Source: Rikenellaceae bacterium
Lineage (GTDB): Bacteria > Bacteroidota > Bacteroidia > Bacteroidales > Rikenellaceae
DNA: 64,000 nt
Direction: 5' to 3'
Assembly: GCA_902363575.1 (NCBI GenBank)
Contig: CABJAJ010000005.1
Coordinates: forward strand, 62,001 to 126,000
Below the pieces are notes generated by a model, which was not told where the DNA came from, ran no database searches, and saw only the letters and a program-made list of their open reading frames with translations. Positions 24,659 to 33,545 of this stretch are shown here, piece by piece (the first letter of the stretch is position 1; the number at the start of each line of letters is the position of its first letter). Both the position numbers and the translations under genes were made by a program.

Positions 24659-26632
24659 ATGACCCGACGTATTCCCCTCCTGCTGATGGCCCTGCTGACG
24701 GGTATCTTCTGCGCCGCAGCCCAGGCAGACCCCGAGTTCGACAGCCTGCAAAATCGTTACCGCACCTTGCGGGACGACCCCTCGCGCAACCCGGAGGAGC
24801 TGGCCGAAACGTGCGCCGACCTGAGCGAATACTACTGCTACCGCTCGGTCGATTCGGCGATCCGCTACGCCCGGCTAGGACTCGACGAGGTCGGCGACAG
24901 CCGCTCGCCCGCACGGGCCATGCTGCTCAACAACCTGGCCGTGCCGACGCTGATGCAGGGCGACACCGACCGGGCGATCGAGCTCTTCACGCAGGCCGGC
25001 GAAATCGCCGAGGAGCTGGGCGAACCCGAATTCATGCTCAACATATACAGCTCGCTCGGGGTCTGCTACCGCATGAAAAACGACAGCCCCCGGGCGCTCG
25101 ACCACTACCGCAAGGCGCTCGACATCGCCCTGCACACCGACGACCATGCGACAATCGCCAATCTGAACGCAAACGTCGCGTCCCTTTACAGCTCGATCTC
25201 CCGACAGGAGGAGGCGCTCGAATACGCCCGCAAGGCCGTCGAAGCGGCCGACCGCAGCGGCGACGCGGCGCAGACCGTTTTCGCACGAACGACCGAAGGA
25301 GCCGTCCTGTCCCACCTCAAGCGTTACGAAGAGAGTATCGGCGTGCTGCGCGAAGCGCTCCCGCTGGCCGCGCAGATCGGCTCACCGCAGCTTTACGTAC
25401 GGTGCATCACCCCGATGCTGCTGGCCTTCGACCGGCTCGGACAGCGCGATTCGGTCGCCTGTTATCTGCAAAAGGCCGAACCCTGGCTCCCCTACATCCC
25501 CGAGCAGAGCGCCGAGCTGCATCACATCCGCGAAATGGAAGCCCTCGTACTCTACCAGAAGGGGCATTACCGCGAAAGCCTCGCCGCCTATGAGCGGCTC
25601 AGGAGGGCCAATGAGCAATCCGACCTCACGCCGATGCACCGGCTTTACAGCATGATCGGACTCAACCACGCCCGGCTGGGAAACTTCCGCGAAGCGTTCG
25701 ACAACACCCGCGAAGCCTATCTGTTGCAGGATTCGCTCTTCACCCACACCGTGCAGCAGGAGCTTTCCGATCTGACCGTCCGCTACCGCACCCAGGAAAA
25801 AGAGCTCGAAATCGCACGGCTCAGGCAGGCCGAGGCCGAACAACAGAGCCGGACGATGAAACGCACGGCGGCCTTTTCGGCGGCTCTGAGCGGCCTTATG
25901 TTGCTGGTGATCCTGCTGCTCTACCTGCGTCGTCGCCAGAAGCGGCGCACCGAAGAGCTCGAACGGCTCGACCGCGAACGGGAGCGCGAGTTCGCCGACT
26001 TCCGCAGGGATACCGACCTCAGGCTGGCCCGCAAATACATCGACGGACTGGAAAGCGAACGCGAACGGCTGGCCCGCGAGCTCCACGACGGAGCCTGCAA
26101 CGACCTGCTCGGGATCGGGATGCTGCTCGAGGAGTCGCTTCCGGCCGGCGAGCCCCTCGCACGCATCCGCACCCTGCTGGAGAAGAGCCGCGCCAACCTG
26201 CGCCACGTCTCCCACGCCCTGATGCCGCCCGTTTTCAGGTACGCCGCGCTGGACGAGATGCTCGAGGATTACATCGCCCACGCACCGCATCCCGCCTCGC
26301 TGCGCATCGTCTTCCGCCGCACGGACGGGTTCGACTGGAGCCGCATACCCGAAAAGACGGCTTACGAACTCTATCGCATCGTGCAGGAGGCGCTCGGCAA
26401 CGTCGTCCGCCACGCCCGCGCCACGGAGGTCGAAGTGACGCTCGAGGCCGCCGGCGGACGTTTCACGCTGACCGTCTCCGACAACGGGCGGGGTTTCGAC
26501 GCCTCCGTGCCGCACGAGGGGGTCGGCCTGCGCACCGTCCGCGAACGGGTCCGCAGCTTCGGCGGAGTCTGCGAACTCCGCGCCACGCCATCGGGGACGC
26601 GGCTCGTGGTCACGGGCGATACGGCGTGCTGA
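24659..26632 (+). CDS. Sensor histidine kinase with periplasmic TPR repeats
   Basis: 657 residues. Signal peptide (MTRRIPLLLMALLTGIFCAAAQA), then about 300 residues of TPR-like helices (AMLLNNLAVPTLMQGDTDRA, YSSLGVCYRMKNDSPRALDH), one transmembrane helix near 405-422 (LSGLMLLVILLLYLRRRQK), a coiled segment, and a HisKA_3 dimerisation domain with phospho-acceptor H476 in RELHDGACNDLLGIG. The HATPase_c domain follows (YRIVQEALGNVVRHARA N-box, TVSDNGRGFD G1-box, VGLRTVRERV). NarL/LuxR-class kinase, probably paired with the regulator at 26732. The sensed signal is unknown. Confidence 0.93.
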   Translation: MTRRIPLLLMALLTGIFCAAAQADPEFDSLQNRYRTLRDDPSRNPEELAETCADLSEYYCYRSVDSAIRYARLGLDEVGDSRSPARAMLLNNLAVPTLMQGDTDRAIELFTQAGEIAEELGEPEFMLNIYSSLGVCYRMKNDSPRALDHYRKALDIALHTDDHATIANLNANVASLYSSISRQEEALEYARKAVEAADRSGDAAQTVFARTTEGAVLSHLKRYEESIGVLREALPLAAQIGSPQLYVRCITPMLLAFDRLGQRDSVACYLQKAEPWLPYIPEQSAELHHIREMEALVLYQKGHYRESLAAYERLRRANEQSDLTPMHRLYSMIGLNHARLGNFREAFDNTREAYLLQDSLFTHTVQQELSDLTVRYRTQEKELEIARLRQAEAEQQSRTMKRTAAFSAALSGLMLLVILLLYLRRRQKRRTEELERLDREREREFADFRRDTDLRLARKYIDGLESERERLARELHDGACNDLLGIGMLLEESLPAGEPLARIRTLLEKSRANLRHVSHALMPPVFRYAALDEMLEDYIAHAPHPASLRIVFRRTDGFDWSRIPEKTAYELYRIVQEALGNVVRHARATEVEVTLEAAGGRFTLTVSDNGRGFDASVPHEGVGLRTVRERVRSFGGVCELRATPSGTRLVVTGDTAC

Positions 26633-26660
26633 GCGTGCGGCCGTTTTTCGCACGGCGGGC

Positions 26661-26711
26661 GGAAATCACGGATAACCGTGATTTCCGGCAAGGAAACTAT
26701 GCCTACCTTTA
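26661..26711 (+). promoter_or_regulatory. Palindrome and promoter upstream of LuxR-type regulator
   Basis: GGAAATCACGG and CCGTGATTTCC (26661-26671, 26676-26686) form a perfect 11-bp inverted repeat with an ATAA loop and no T tract. TACCTTTA at 26704-26711 is a candidate -7 element, which places the palindrome over the -33 region. This looks more like an operator than a terminator. Confidence 0.55.
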
Positions 26712-26731
26712 CGTGCAAAATGAAACAGTGC

Positions 26732-27379
26732 ATGAACAGTGACAAAATTAACGTACTACTTATTGACGATCACGAACTTATCCTGCACGGCATAGAGCAC
26801 ATCCTCGAACAGATTCCGGCGGTCGGCACCGTTCGGACCGCACGTTCGGGACAGGAGGCGTTGGAGTTGATCGGCCGAACGCCGTTCGATCTGAGCATCC
26901 TCGACATCGAACTGCCCGACCTCTCGGGTTTCGACCTGATCGGGCACCTCCGCTCCCGCGATCCGCAGGCACGCATCATCGTCAATACCATGCACGAGGA
27001 GATATGGAACATCCACCGGCTGATGGACTGCGGCGTGAACGCCATCATCCTCAAATCCGCCAACGCCGAGGAGTTGCGGTGGGCGGTCGAGGCGGTACTC
27101 GGGGGCGAAACCTACTTCTGCCGCCGCTTTCGCCGCATCAGCGAGCGCACGGGCCGCACGGGAACGGAGCTGGCCGACTGCTCGGCCCTCACGCAGCGCG
27201 AGCTGGACGTGCTCAGGGCCATCGCCAAGGGGTACAATACGGGGGAGATCGCCGGGCTGCTCTTCCTGTCGGAAAACACGATCGAAACCCACCGCAAGAA
27301 ACTCATGCTCAAGCTGGGGGCCCGCAATATGGCCGAACTGGTCGTGAAGGCCATCAGCCTGGGCATCGTGACGGTCTGA
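26732..27379 (+). CDS. LuxR/NarL-family response regulator
   Basis: 215 residues from ATG 26732 (MNSDKINVLLIDDHELI). Earlier ATGs at 26699 and 26720 lie before or at the predicted transcription start. The receiver domain (about 5-125) has D12-D13, phospho-acceptor D58 (DLSILDIELPD) and the switch Lys in ILKSANAEELRWAV. The GerE-type HTH (about 150-213) is LTQRELDVLRAIAKGYNTGE followed by LFLSENTIETHRKKLMLKL. Cognate of the TPR kinase, 99 bp upstream. Probable targets include its own promoter palindrome. Confidence 0.93.
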   Translation: MNSDKINVLLIDDHELILHGIEHILEQIPAVGTVRTARSGQEALELIGRTPFDLSILDIELPDLSGFDLIGHLRSRDPQARIIVNTMHEEIWNIHRLMDCGVNAIILKSANAEELRWAVEAVLGGETYFCRRFRRISERTGRTGTELADCSALTQRELDVLRAIAKGYNTGEIAGLLFLSENTIETHRKKLMLKLGARNMAELVVKAISLGIVTV

Positions 27380-27403
27380 TCCAAATTAAACCTATTCAAT
27401 CTT

Positions 27404-28366
27404 ATGCGACGATTATCCATTCTGGCGACCCTCGCTGTCGCCTTACTGTACGTCGGCTGCACCCCGGGCGACGACAAGGACAAGGAGGAGGAAGAGGAGG
27501 AATACGTCGATTCGGGCGTATTCATCGAGATTCCCGACGACGCATTCCGGGCCCGGCTGTTTGAACACGGAATCGATTTGAACGACGACGGAAAGATCAG
27601 CACCTCGGAAGCCGAACGCTGCAAGTCGATTATCCTGGACGAATGCGAAGGCATCCGTTCGCTCGAAGGCATCGAATACTTCACCGCACTCGAAGAGCTC
27701 ACGGTTCAGGGTACGCATACATTTCCCCAAACGCCTTGCGGCCTACTGGAGCGGCTCGACCTGAGCCGCAATACGAAACTGCGTTATCTCAACTGCTCCT
27801 ACAACCGCCTGAAGTCGCTCGACGTTACGGCCTGCACGCAGCTCGAACAGCTCGATTGCACGCAGAACGAGCTCACGGAACTCGACCTGCAGAGGCAGTC
27901 GGCATTGGTTTCGCTCATCTGTCGGGACAATGCGATCGCCGACCTGCGGCTCGACGTCCATCCGGCGCTCGAAGTGCTGCAATGCAGCGGGAATCCGATC
28001 CCGGAGCTCGACGTGACCCGCTGCCGGAACCTCCGCCAACTCTACTGCGGAGGCCCCGGATGCCCGATCCGGAAACTCGACCTGAGCGGCAACCCCCGGT
28101 TGGAAAACCTCAACCTGTATGACACGGAAGTCGGGGAACTCGATCTGAGCGAGCTGCACGAACTGCACGAATTCGTATGCCAGAACAACCCGCAGCTGGA
28201 GCGGATCGCGGGGTTGGAACAGCGGACGAAACTGAGCTATCTGCTAATCGAAGATTGCGAGCATTACACCGGTTCGCTGCGGATCGCAGGCTTCGACCGA
28301 CTCGAAAAACTCACCGTGCAATGGACGGCCTGGAGGCACTCGAGATTCGCGAATGTGCCGACATGA
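27404..28366 (+). CDS. Leucine-rich repeat lipoprotein, N-terminal part
   Basis: 320 residues. Lipoprotein signal (LLYVGCTPGD), then a Glu-rich linker (KDKEEEEEEY), an EF-hand-like loop (LNDDGKISTSEAE), and LRRs of the kind seen in Bacteroidetes surface proteins (LRYLNCSYNRLKSLDVTACT, LEQLDCTQNELTELDL). The last 15 residues (WTAWRHSRFANVPT) break the LRR pattern, whereas the overlapping downstream frame continues it exactly, so a one-base deletion near 28318-28322 probably split one ~480-residue protein. Starts 24 bp after the regulator. Confidence 0.8.
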   Translation: MRRLSILATLAVALLYVGCTPGDDKDKEEEEEEYVDSGVFIEIPDDAFRARLFEHGIDLNDDGKISTSEAERCKSIILDECEGIRSLEGIEYFTALEELTVQGTHTFPQTPCGLLERLDLSRNTKLRYLNCSYNRLKSLDVTACTQLEQLDCTQNELTELDLQRQSALVSLICRDNAIADLRLDVHPALEVLQCSGNPIPELDVTRCRNLRQLYCGGPGCPIRKLDLSGNPRLENLNLYDTEVGELDLSELHELHEFVCQNNPQLERIAGLEQRTKLSYLLIEDCEHYTGSLRIAGFDRLEKLTVQWTAWRHSRFANVPT

Positions 28367-28845
28367 TAGCTGTCGGCTGCGGATTCAACCGCCTGGAGTC
28401 GCTTCGCATCAGCGCTTGTCCCTCCCTCACCGACCTGCTCTGTCCCGATAATCTGCTTCCGGGGATCGACCTCGACGGAACGCCCGCACTGCAAAACGTC
28501 TATCTGCCCGGCAACCGATTCACCCGCATCAACCTGCCGGCAACCGTCCGGGTGCTGGAATGTACGAACAACCCCCTCGACGCGCTCGATCCGCGCGAAT
28601 TACCCCGGCTCACCCATCTGGTCTGCAACGGATGTTCGCTCACGGAACTCGACCTGTCGCGATCCGCAGAACTCGAGCAACTGCACTGTTGCGGAAACCG
28701 CCTGGAAATGCTCGACGTGAGCGCCTGTGCCCCGTCGTTCTACCTGGACTGCACGGATAATCCCGAGCTGCACACCGTTTACCGGGACGCCGGACAGACC
28801 CTTGACGGGCAGTTTCCGCCCCAGACCGAAGTGAAAATCAAATAG
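28321..28845 (+). CDS. Leucine-rich repeat protein, C-terminal part (frame-shifted)
   Basis: 174 residues from ATG 28321 (MDGLEALEIRECADM); an ATG at 28363 overlaps the upstream TGA (ATGA) and could reinitiate. It continues the LRR series (LESLRISACPSLTDLLC, LTHLVCNGCSLTELDLSRSA, LEQLHCCGNRLEMLDVSACA) and ends with a typical C-terminal cap. It has no signal peptide of its own, supporting a frameshifted continuation of 27404-28366. Confidence 0.7.
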   Translation: MDGLEALEIRECADMIAVGCGFNRLESLRISACPSLTDLLCPDNLLPGIDLDGTPALQNVYLPGNRFTRINLPATVRVLECTNNPLDALDPRELPRLTHLVCNGCSLTELDLSRSAELEQLHCCGNRLEMLDVSACAPSFYLDCTDNPELHTVYRDAGQTLDGQFPPQTEVKIK

Positions 28846-28952
28846 CGGATTCCGACCCGGCAACCCTTCGGGCGGGCCTTCGCGACCGACGGCGGCGTGC
28901 GGATCATTCCACCGGCATAGTGGAAGTAAAACCAGGGACGACTGATTGATTA

Positions 28953-28960
28953 TACCTTTA
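28953..28960 (+). promoter_or_regulatory. -7 element upstream of 29041 gene
   Basis: TACCTTTA, 80 bp before the ATG at 29041, in a short AT-rich stretch. Confidence 0.4.
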
Positions 28961-29040
28961 TAATTGCTTACGACTATTGACACCAACCGTCGGAGCCGGC
29001 CATGAGACTGAGCCGGCCCCGACATAAATACAAAACGGAG

Positions 29041-30222
29041 ATGAAGAAACCGATCCTACTGTCGATCCTGCTTCTGGCAACGGCCCTCGTGCGGGCCGAA
29101 GCGCCGCAGAGCGACTATGCCCGCGACATGCTCCTCGGGCCCGTGCAATACGTCATCCAACAGGGCGACACCCTGCTGCGTTATGGCGCAGACGGCCGCC
29201 AGCTCGACAACCGCATCGAGAAAACCACCTTCGACGGCGACACCCGCACGGACGAAATCTGGGGTTACTGGCCCACCTATACGTTCGACGAACGGGGCCG
29301 CGTCGTGAAAGTCGCGTACAGCGGTGGCGAAACCGAATACCGTTACAAGGGAAAAGGCTACCTGCCCGTATGGATGAAAGAGAGTTACGAAGAGGGCGAC
29401 ATGGGCGACGAGCGCACCGTGGTTCGGGAAGGCAAGCTGAGCTATCCCCGCGTGGACGACCGCGGCAACTGGCTCGAGCGGCGTTTCGACGGCGAAACCA
29501 CCGTGCGACAGATCGTCTATTTCGATGCGAGCACACCCGGATTGGCCGTCTCGCTGCCTCCATATGAAAAAAGACATACGAGCACAGGGGAAACAGTGAT
29601 GGCGATCGTCCTGTTCGTCGCATGGGGCGCAATGCTTGCCCACATGGTCTGGCTCCGCAGCCGCGACGACGAGCGGCGGTACTTCACCGGCAGCAAGCTC
29701 CGGCTGGTCCTGTTCGCTGCAATGATGGTCGCTATGGCGCTGTTCAGCACAGAAAGCATCTGGCTCTCGGCGGGGATGCTGGCGCTCGACGTATTGGTGG
29801 TCGCATTCGTTTGGATGGCCTACCTCGAACCCGAATCGCGGCTGGTCGCCCGACGGGGTAAACCCCGGGCGCAGTCCACCTTCTCGTTCCTCGGCAGCCT
29901 ATGGTCGGAACTGGAAAACCGCAAACGCAACGAGGCACGCATCGCCTCGCTGCAAAACCGGATCGACGAAAACCGGCGCAAACTCGACAACGAACCGTTG
30001 AACGATGCCACCCGACAGCAGCTCGAAGAGGATCTGAACGAGGCCAGACAGGACATCGACGAGGAGAAACACCACCATTTCGAGAGCTTCGTGATGCTGC
30101 TTTTCTCTCTCTTCGTGGCGGTCATCTACGTCTGGATCACCCCCTTTACGGCGATCGGCAACTACTGCCGCAATTACCTGTTCCACCGCACCCCGTCGGC
30201 GGGTCCGGGCGCAAGGGCCTGA
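29041..30222 (+). CDS. Membrane protein with periplasmic beta domain and cytoplasmic coiled coil
   Basis: 393 residues. Signal peptide (MKKPILLSILLLATALVRA), then an extracytoplasmic region with repeated strand motifs of the YD-repeat-like style (YGADGRQLDNRIEKTTFDGD, YTFDERGRVVKVAYSGGETE, RYKGKGYLPVWMKESYEEGD), followed by transmembrane helices near 190-210, 230-250 and 252-270, a charged coiled coil (IASLQNRIDENRRKLDNEPL) and a final transmembrane segment (FVMLLFSLFVAVIYVWI). No family is recognised. The start ATG is favoured over 29002 because it begins the signal peptide. Confidence 0.78.
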   Translation: MKKPILLSILLLATALVRAEAPQSDYARDMLLGPVQYVIQQGDTLLRYGADGRQLDNRIEKTTFDGDTRTDEIWGYWPTYTFDERGRVVKVAYSGGETEYRYKGKGYLPVWMKESYEEGDMGDERTVVREGKLSYPRVDDRGNWLERRFDGETTVRQIVYFDASTPGLAVSLPPYEKRHTSTGETVMAIVLFVAWGAMLAHMVWLRSRDDERRYFTGSKLRLVLFAAMMVAMALFSTESIWLSAGMLALDVLVVAFVWMAYLEPESRLVARRGKPRAQSTFSFLGSLWSELENRKRNEARIASLQNRIDENRRKLDNEPLNDATRQQLEEDLNEARQDIDEEKHHHFESFVMLLFSLFVAVIYVWITPFTAIGNYCRNYLFHRTPSAGPGARA

Positions 30223-30252
30223 AACGACCGGTGCGCATCCAGGCCACAGTCA

Positions 30253-30290
30253 GCCGGAGCCTTTGCCGTATTGAGGGCAAAGGCTCCGGC
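30253..30290 (+). terminator. Long perfect inverted repeat after 29041 gene
   Basis: GCCGGAGCCTTTGCC and GGCAAAGGCTCCGGC form a perfect 15-bp stem with an 8-nt loop. There is no T tract, so it could be a terminator or a processing/stability hairpin. Confidence 0.6.
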
Positions 30291-30419
30291 GTACTTCCCG
30301 CACGGAATCATGCGGGGGAGGGCATACCCGGCTGCAGGAACGGCCGCAACCGTCCGCCATATTGCAAAACGCTCACGGCCTGCAGCGCCGTCAGGGACGA
30401 CGATTCTTTGCCGAATATT

Positions 30420-30449
30420 TTGGATTTGCGGCCAATATCGTTATTTTTG
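30420..30449 (+). promoter_or_regulatory. Promoter of lipoprotein-DUF5723 pair
   Basis: TTG at 30420-30422, a 19-bp spacer, TATTTTTG at 30442-30449; 43 bp before the ATG at 30492. Confidence 0.75.
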
Positions 30450-30491
30450 CTCCCGCGCCGGGAAAAAACAACCAACTTCAACCCCTGTTCT

Positions 30492-31424
30492 ATGAAAAAA
30501 ATTTTTACGTTGTTGTGCGTCGCCCTTGCAGCCGTCTCCTGCATCGACGACGATTACGACCTGGGAAAGGTCGAAACGGGCAACATCACCATCGGAGGCG
30601 ACCAGACCGCGTTCGAGATGCCTCTGGCGCAAATCGTCATCGGCATGACGGAGCTGCGCAACGGCTCCTCGGATGTGAAAGCCATCTTCGAGGAGGCCGA
30701 CATCTGGCTTCCCTCGACGCTCCCGGGCGGTACCGCCTACGCCGATATCCGGCGGCTCACGAGCGCCTCGGACAGCTACCTGGATCAGACCGTCGATCTG
30801 CTTTTCGACGAGATGGCCGCTTCGCAGGCCAAAATGGACGAGGTGACCGACCTGATCTGGCGGACGCCCGAGTACCGCAACCGCTTCTCGGAGGTGATCT
30901 CCGCCGATGAGGAGGCGCTTTTCAAATCGCTTTTCAGGGAGTATTTCTCCGACGAAGAGACCGGCGAGGTGCTCCGCGATCTGTCGGGCGAGCTGGCCCG
31001 CGACTACCTCTCCGGCATCCGGGTCGAAACGGTGAACTACCGCATCGAGGGCATCGACCTCGGCAGCGACGTGTTGGACATGCTCGTGGACAACCTCGAC
31101 CCCGAAGGGACCGCCGATCCCAGGAACACGCTCCAGATTTACGGCTCGGTAACGAGCGCCCTCCCGCTGAGCCTGCAGACGAGTCCGACGTTCACCGGCA
31201 CCGCCATCCGGATGGAGTCCTTTGCCGTCGGGCCCGACGAACAGAACGTCGTTCCCGAAACACGGCTTTACGAGCAGGATTTGCGGCAGGTAATCGACGG
31301 CGTGGAGATCGTCCTCCCGCTCGAACTGCTGCGCTACTACCCCGACCAGTCGTTCGACGAGCAACAGCAGCTCGTCCTCAAACTGCACCTGCGCAAACGC
31401 GGCGGCCTGAGTATCGACCTTTAA
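30492..31424 (+). CDS. Lipoprotein of unknown function
   Basis: 310 residues from ATG 30492. Lipobox AVSC (MKKIFTLLCVALAAVSCIDD). An acidic, helical middle (VDLLFDEMAASQAKMDEVTD) is followed by a beta-rich C-terminal half (NTLQIYGSVTSALPLSLQTS, RMESFAVGP) resembling exported assembly factors. No domain is recognised with certainty. The ATG sits just after a clear promoter, which excludes the longer upstream frame. The next gene starts 12 bp downstream, so the two are an operon. Confidence 0.82.
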   Translation: MKKIFTLLCVALAAVSCIDDDYDLGKVETGNITIGGDQTAFEMPLAQIVIGMTELRNGSSDVKAIFEEADIWLPSTLPGGTAYADIRRLTSASDSYLDQTVDLLFDEMAASQAKMDEVTDLIWRTPEYRNRFSEVISADEEALFKSLFREYFSDEETGEVLRDLSGELARDYLSGIRVETVNYRIEGIDLGSDVLDMLVDNLDPEGTADPRNTLQIYGSVTSALPLSLQTSPTFTGTAIRMESFAVGPDEQNVVPETRLYEQDLRQVIDGVEIVLPLELLRYYPDQSFDEQQQLVLKLHLRKRGGLSIDL

Positions 31425-31436
31425 ACCCTCCCGACA

Positions 31437-32819
31437 ATGAAAAAACGGATCCTTACGCTCGTTGCCGTACTGCTCGCATCGGCGGCGGCGGCACAAAATA
31501 CCACGGCCTATTTCATGGAGGGGACGACCTTCCGCAGCCAGCTCAACCCGGCGTTCGCCCCCTTGCAGGGGTACGTCAATATCCCCGTACTGGGCGGGGT
31601 GAGTGTCAATATGAACGGCAACCTCTCGCTCGACCGGATTCTCTACCCCGTAAACGGTTCGCTCGTGACGCTGCTCGACGGCGCCGTTCCGGCCGAAACG
31701 GCGCTCGACGGACTGCACAGCCGCAACCTGCTCGGGCTGGACACCCGCGTCAACCTGATCGGCTTCGGGTCGTTCACCCGCAACCACCGCAACTTCTGGT
31801 CGTTCGACCTGAACCTGCGCGTGATGACCGAAACGCACCTGCCCTACGAGCTCTTCGACTTCCTCAAACGGGGTCAGAGCACCACGATCCGCGACATCGG
31901 AGTCTATGCCGAGTCGTTCATCGAAGCCGGGTTCAACTACTCGATGCCCATTACGGATAAGCTCTACGTCGGCGCAAGGGCCAAATTCCTTGTCGGCGCG
32001 GGACGAGCGCACCTCAATATCGACCGTTTCGACGTGTCCCTGAACGAGGATTCGTGGACGGCGGACGCCAGCGGCCGCATCGACGTGACGGCCGCCGGGC
32101 TGGACTTCGAGACCACTCCCACGTCCGACGGACGGGAAACCTTCCAGCTCGACGACGCCGACTACTCGTTCAAGGGGCCGGCCGGCTACGGCTTCGCCCT
32201 CGACCTGGGCGCCACCTACCAGGTGCTTCCCGATCTGCAGGTTTCGCTCGCGGTCAATGACCTGGGATTCATCTGCTGGAGCAAGAGCGACACCCGCACG
32301 GGCGTGATGAACAAGGACCTGAATTTCGAGGGGGTGGTCATCGGCGGCCCCGATGCGCCCGAAGCGGATTTCGACCTCGGGGAATTCGAGTTTGAAACCG
32401 CCGCAGCCCCGGCCACGACCAAGATGCTGCGGGCGACCATCAACGCCGGCGTCGAATACGACCTGCTGCGTCACAAGCTTGGACTGGGCCTGCTCTACAA
32501 CGTGAGGCTTTGGAAATACAAGGCGCTGCACAACCTGATGGCATCGGTCAATTACCGGCCGATCCGGTGGTTCACGCTCACGGGAAGCTACTCGTTCGTC
32601 GAAAACCGGGCCCATGCGGTCGGCTTCGCACTGAACTGCTGCCCGAGCTGGATCAATTTCTACCTCGCCACCGACATCCTCGTCGGCAAGCACACGCCTC
32701 AGTTCCTGCCCGTCAAGCAGAACTCGATCAACCTCACCCTCGGCCTGGGCATCCCCATCGGGCCGCGCAGCAAACGGGTGGCCGCTTATACCCCGGGCGG
32801 CAACGTAAACTATCGCTAA
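31437..32819 (+). CDS. Outer-membrane beta-barrel-like protein, DUF5723 type
   Basis: 460 residues. Signal peptide ending AAAAQ, then NTTAYFMEGTTFRSQLNPAF, typical of Bacteroidetes outer-membrane proteins of the DUF5723 kind. Repeated amphipathic strands (FNYSMPITDKLYVGARAKFL, GFALDLGATYQVLPDLQVSL, TLTGSYSFVENRAHAVGFAL) and a late NSINLTLGLGIPIG strand suggest a barrel. Co-transcribed with the upstream lipoprotein, which may be its partner on the outer membrane. Confidence 0.8.
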   Translation: MKKRILTLVAVLLASAAAAQNTTAYFMEGTTFRSQLNPAFAPLQGYVNIPVLGGVSVNMNGNLSLDRILYPVNGSLVTLLDGAVPAETALDGLHSRNLLGLDTRVNLIGFGSFTRNHRNFWSFDLNLRVMTETHLPYELFDFLKRGQSTTIRDIGVYAESFIEAGFNYSMPITDKLYVGARAKFLVGAGRAHLNIDRFDVSLNEDSWTADASGRIDVTAAGLDFETTPTSDGRETFQLDDADYSFKGPAGYGFALDLGATYQVLPDLQVSLAVNDLGFICWSKSDTRTGVMNKDLNFEGVVIGGPDAPEADFDLGEFEFETAAAPATTKMLRATINAGVEYDLLRHKLGLGLLYNVRLWKYKALHNLMASVNYRPIRWFTLTGSYSFVENRAHAVGFALNCCPSWINFYLATDILVGKHTPQFLPVKQNSINLTLGLGIPIGPRSKRVAAYTPGGNVNYR

Positions 32820-32832
32820 GGCGATTCAAAGG

Positions 32833-32868
32833 GCAAAGCCCCCGGCATCTGCCGGGGGCTTTGCTGTG
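32833..32868 (+). terminator. Terminator of 30492-32819 operon
   Basis: GCAAAGCCCCCGGC pairs with GCCGGGGGCTTTGC (14 bp, ATCT loop). It is also downstream of the convergent minus-strand gene, so it may work in both directions. Confidence 0.75.
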
Positions 32869-32887
32869 CCTTGTCGCCCGCGAGCGG

Positions 32888-33517
32888 TCAGAATGAAATA
32901 CCCACCCGCACGCCGAAGTTGTTGAGGCTGCCGACCGAATAGACGAGCACATCGCCGCCGTTGGTGGCATAGCTGTAATAGAGGGCCACATGGAAGCCGA
33001 AACGCTGCTGCGGGTTGGGGAAGATGCTCACGCCCACCTCGGGCGCGAGGTAGAAACCCCACGAATTTTCGTACTGCTTGAGCACATAATAATAGGACGA
33101 GAACTGTGCATAGGAGGCCCCCAGCTTCAGCCCCGCATAGGGTTGCAGCACCCTGCCTTTCAGAAAATTCCACCGCGACGCCACACCGAAGGGCAACTGA
33201 AATACCGTATGTTTCTGCGCGGTCGTCAGGGCCGTTCTCGGGCTCAGGACGAGGGTTTCGCGGCCGAGCGACCGGATGTTCGTCTGGTAGTTGATGAAGG
33301 GGCCGACCGTGACGTTTTCGGTCACGAACCAGCCGGCCTCGAAGTTCATGCCCCAGCCGGAGGCCTTGTCGGCGAAGCTGCTGCCCAGCGGAACCCCGAC
33401 CTGCCAATCGACATTGACGTAGGCGCCGGGGATGATCTGGCTGCGCGCGGGACGGGCGGCGAAAAGGAGCGTCAGCACGAAGGCTGCCCGCAAGACGGAT
33501 GTAAGGTATGTTTTCAT
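32888..33517 (-). CDS. Outer-membrane beta-barrel protein
   Basis: 209 residues. Signal peptide (to ARPARS), then eight or so amphipathic strands with alternating aromatic residues (WGMNFEAGWFVTENVTVGPF, HTVFQLPFGVASRWNF, VLQPYAGLKLGASYAQFSSY) and a terminal aromatic residue (FGVRVGISF), the usual signal for barrel insertion. OmpA-like 8-strand barrel without a peptidoglycan-binding domain. It lies 28 bp after the DUF4136-like lipoprotein gene, so the two may be one transcript. Confidence 0.85.
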   Translation of the reverse strand: MKTYLTSVLRAAFVLTLLFAARPARSQIIPGAYVNVDWQVGVPLGSSFADKASGWGMNFEAGWFVTENVTVGPFINYQTNIRSLGRETLVLSPRTALTTAQKHTVFQLPFGVASRWNFLKGRVLQPYAGLKLGASYAQFSSYYYVLKQYENSWGFYLAPEVGVSIFPNPQQRFGFHVALYYSYATNGGDVLVYSVGSLNNFGVRVGISF

Positions 33518-33545
33518 GGTCTTTGACGTTTCTGACGGTGGATGA

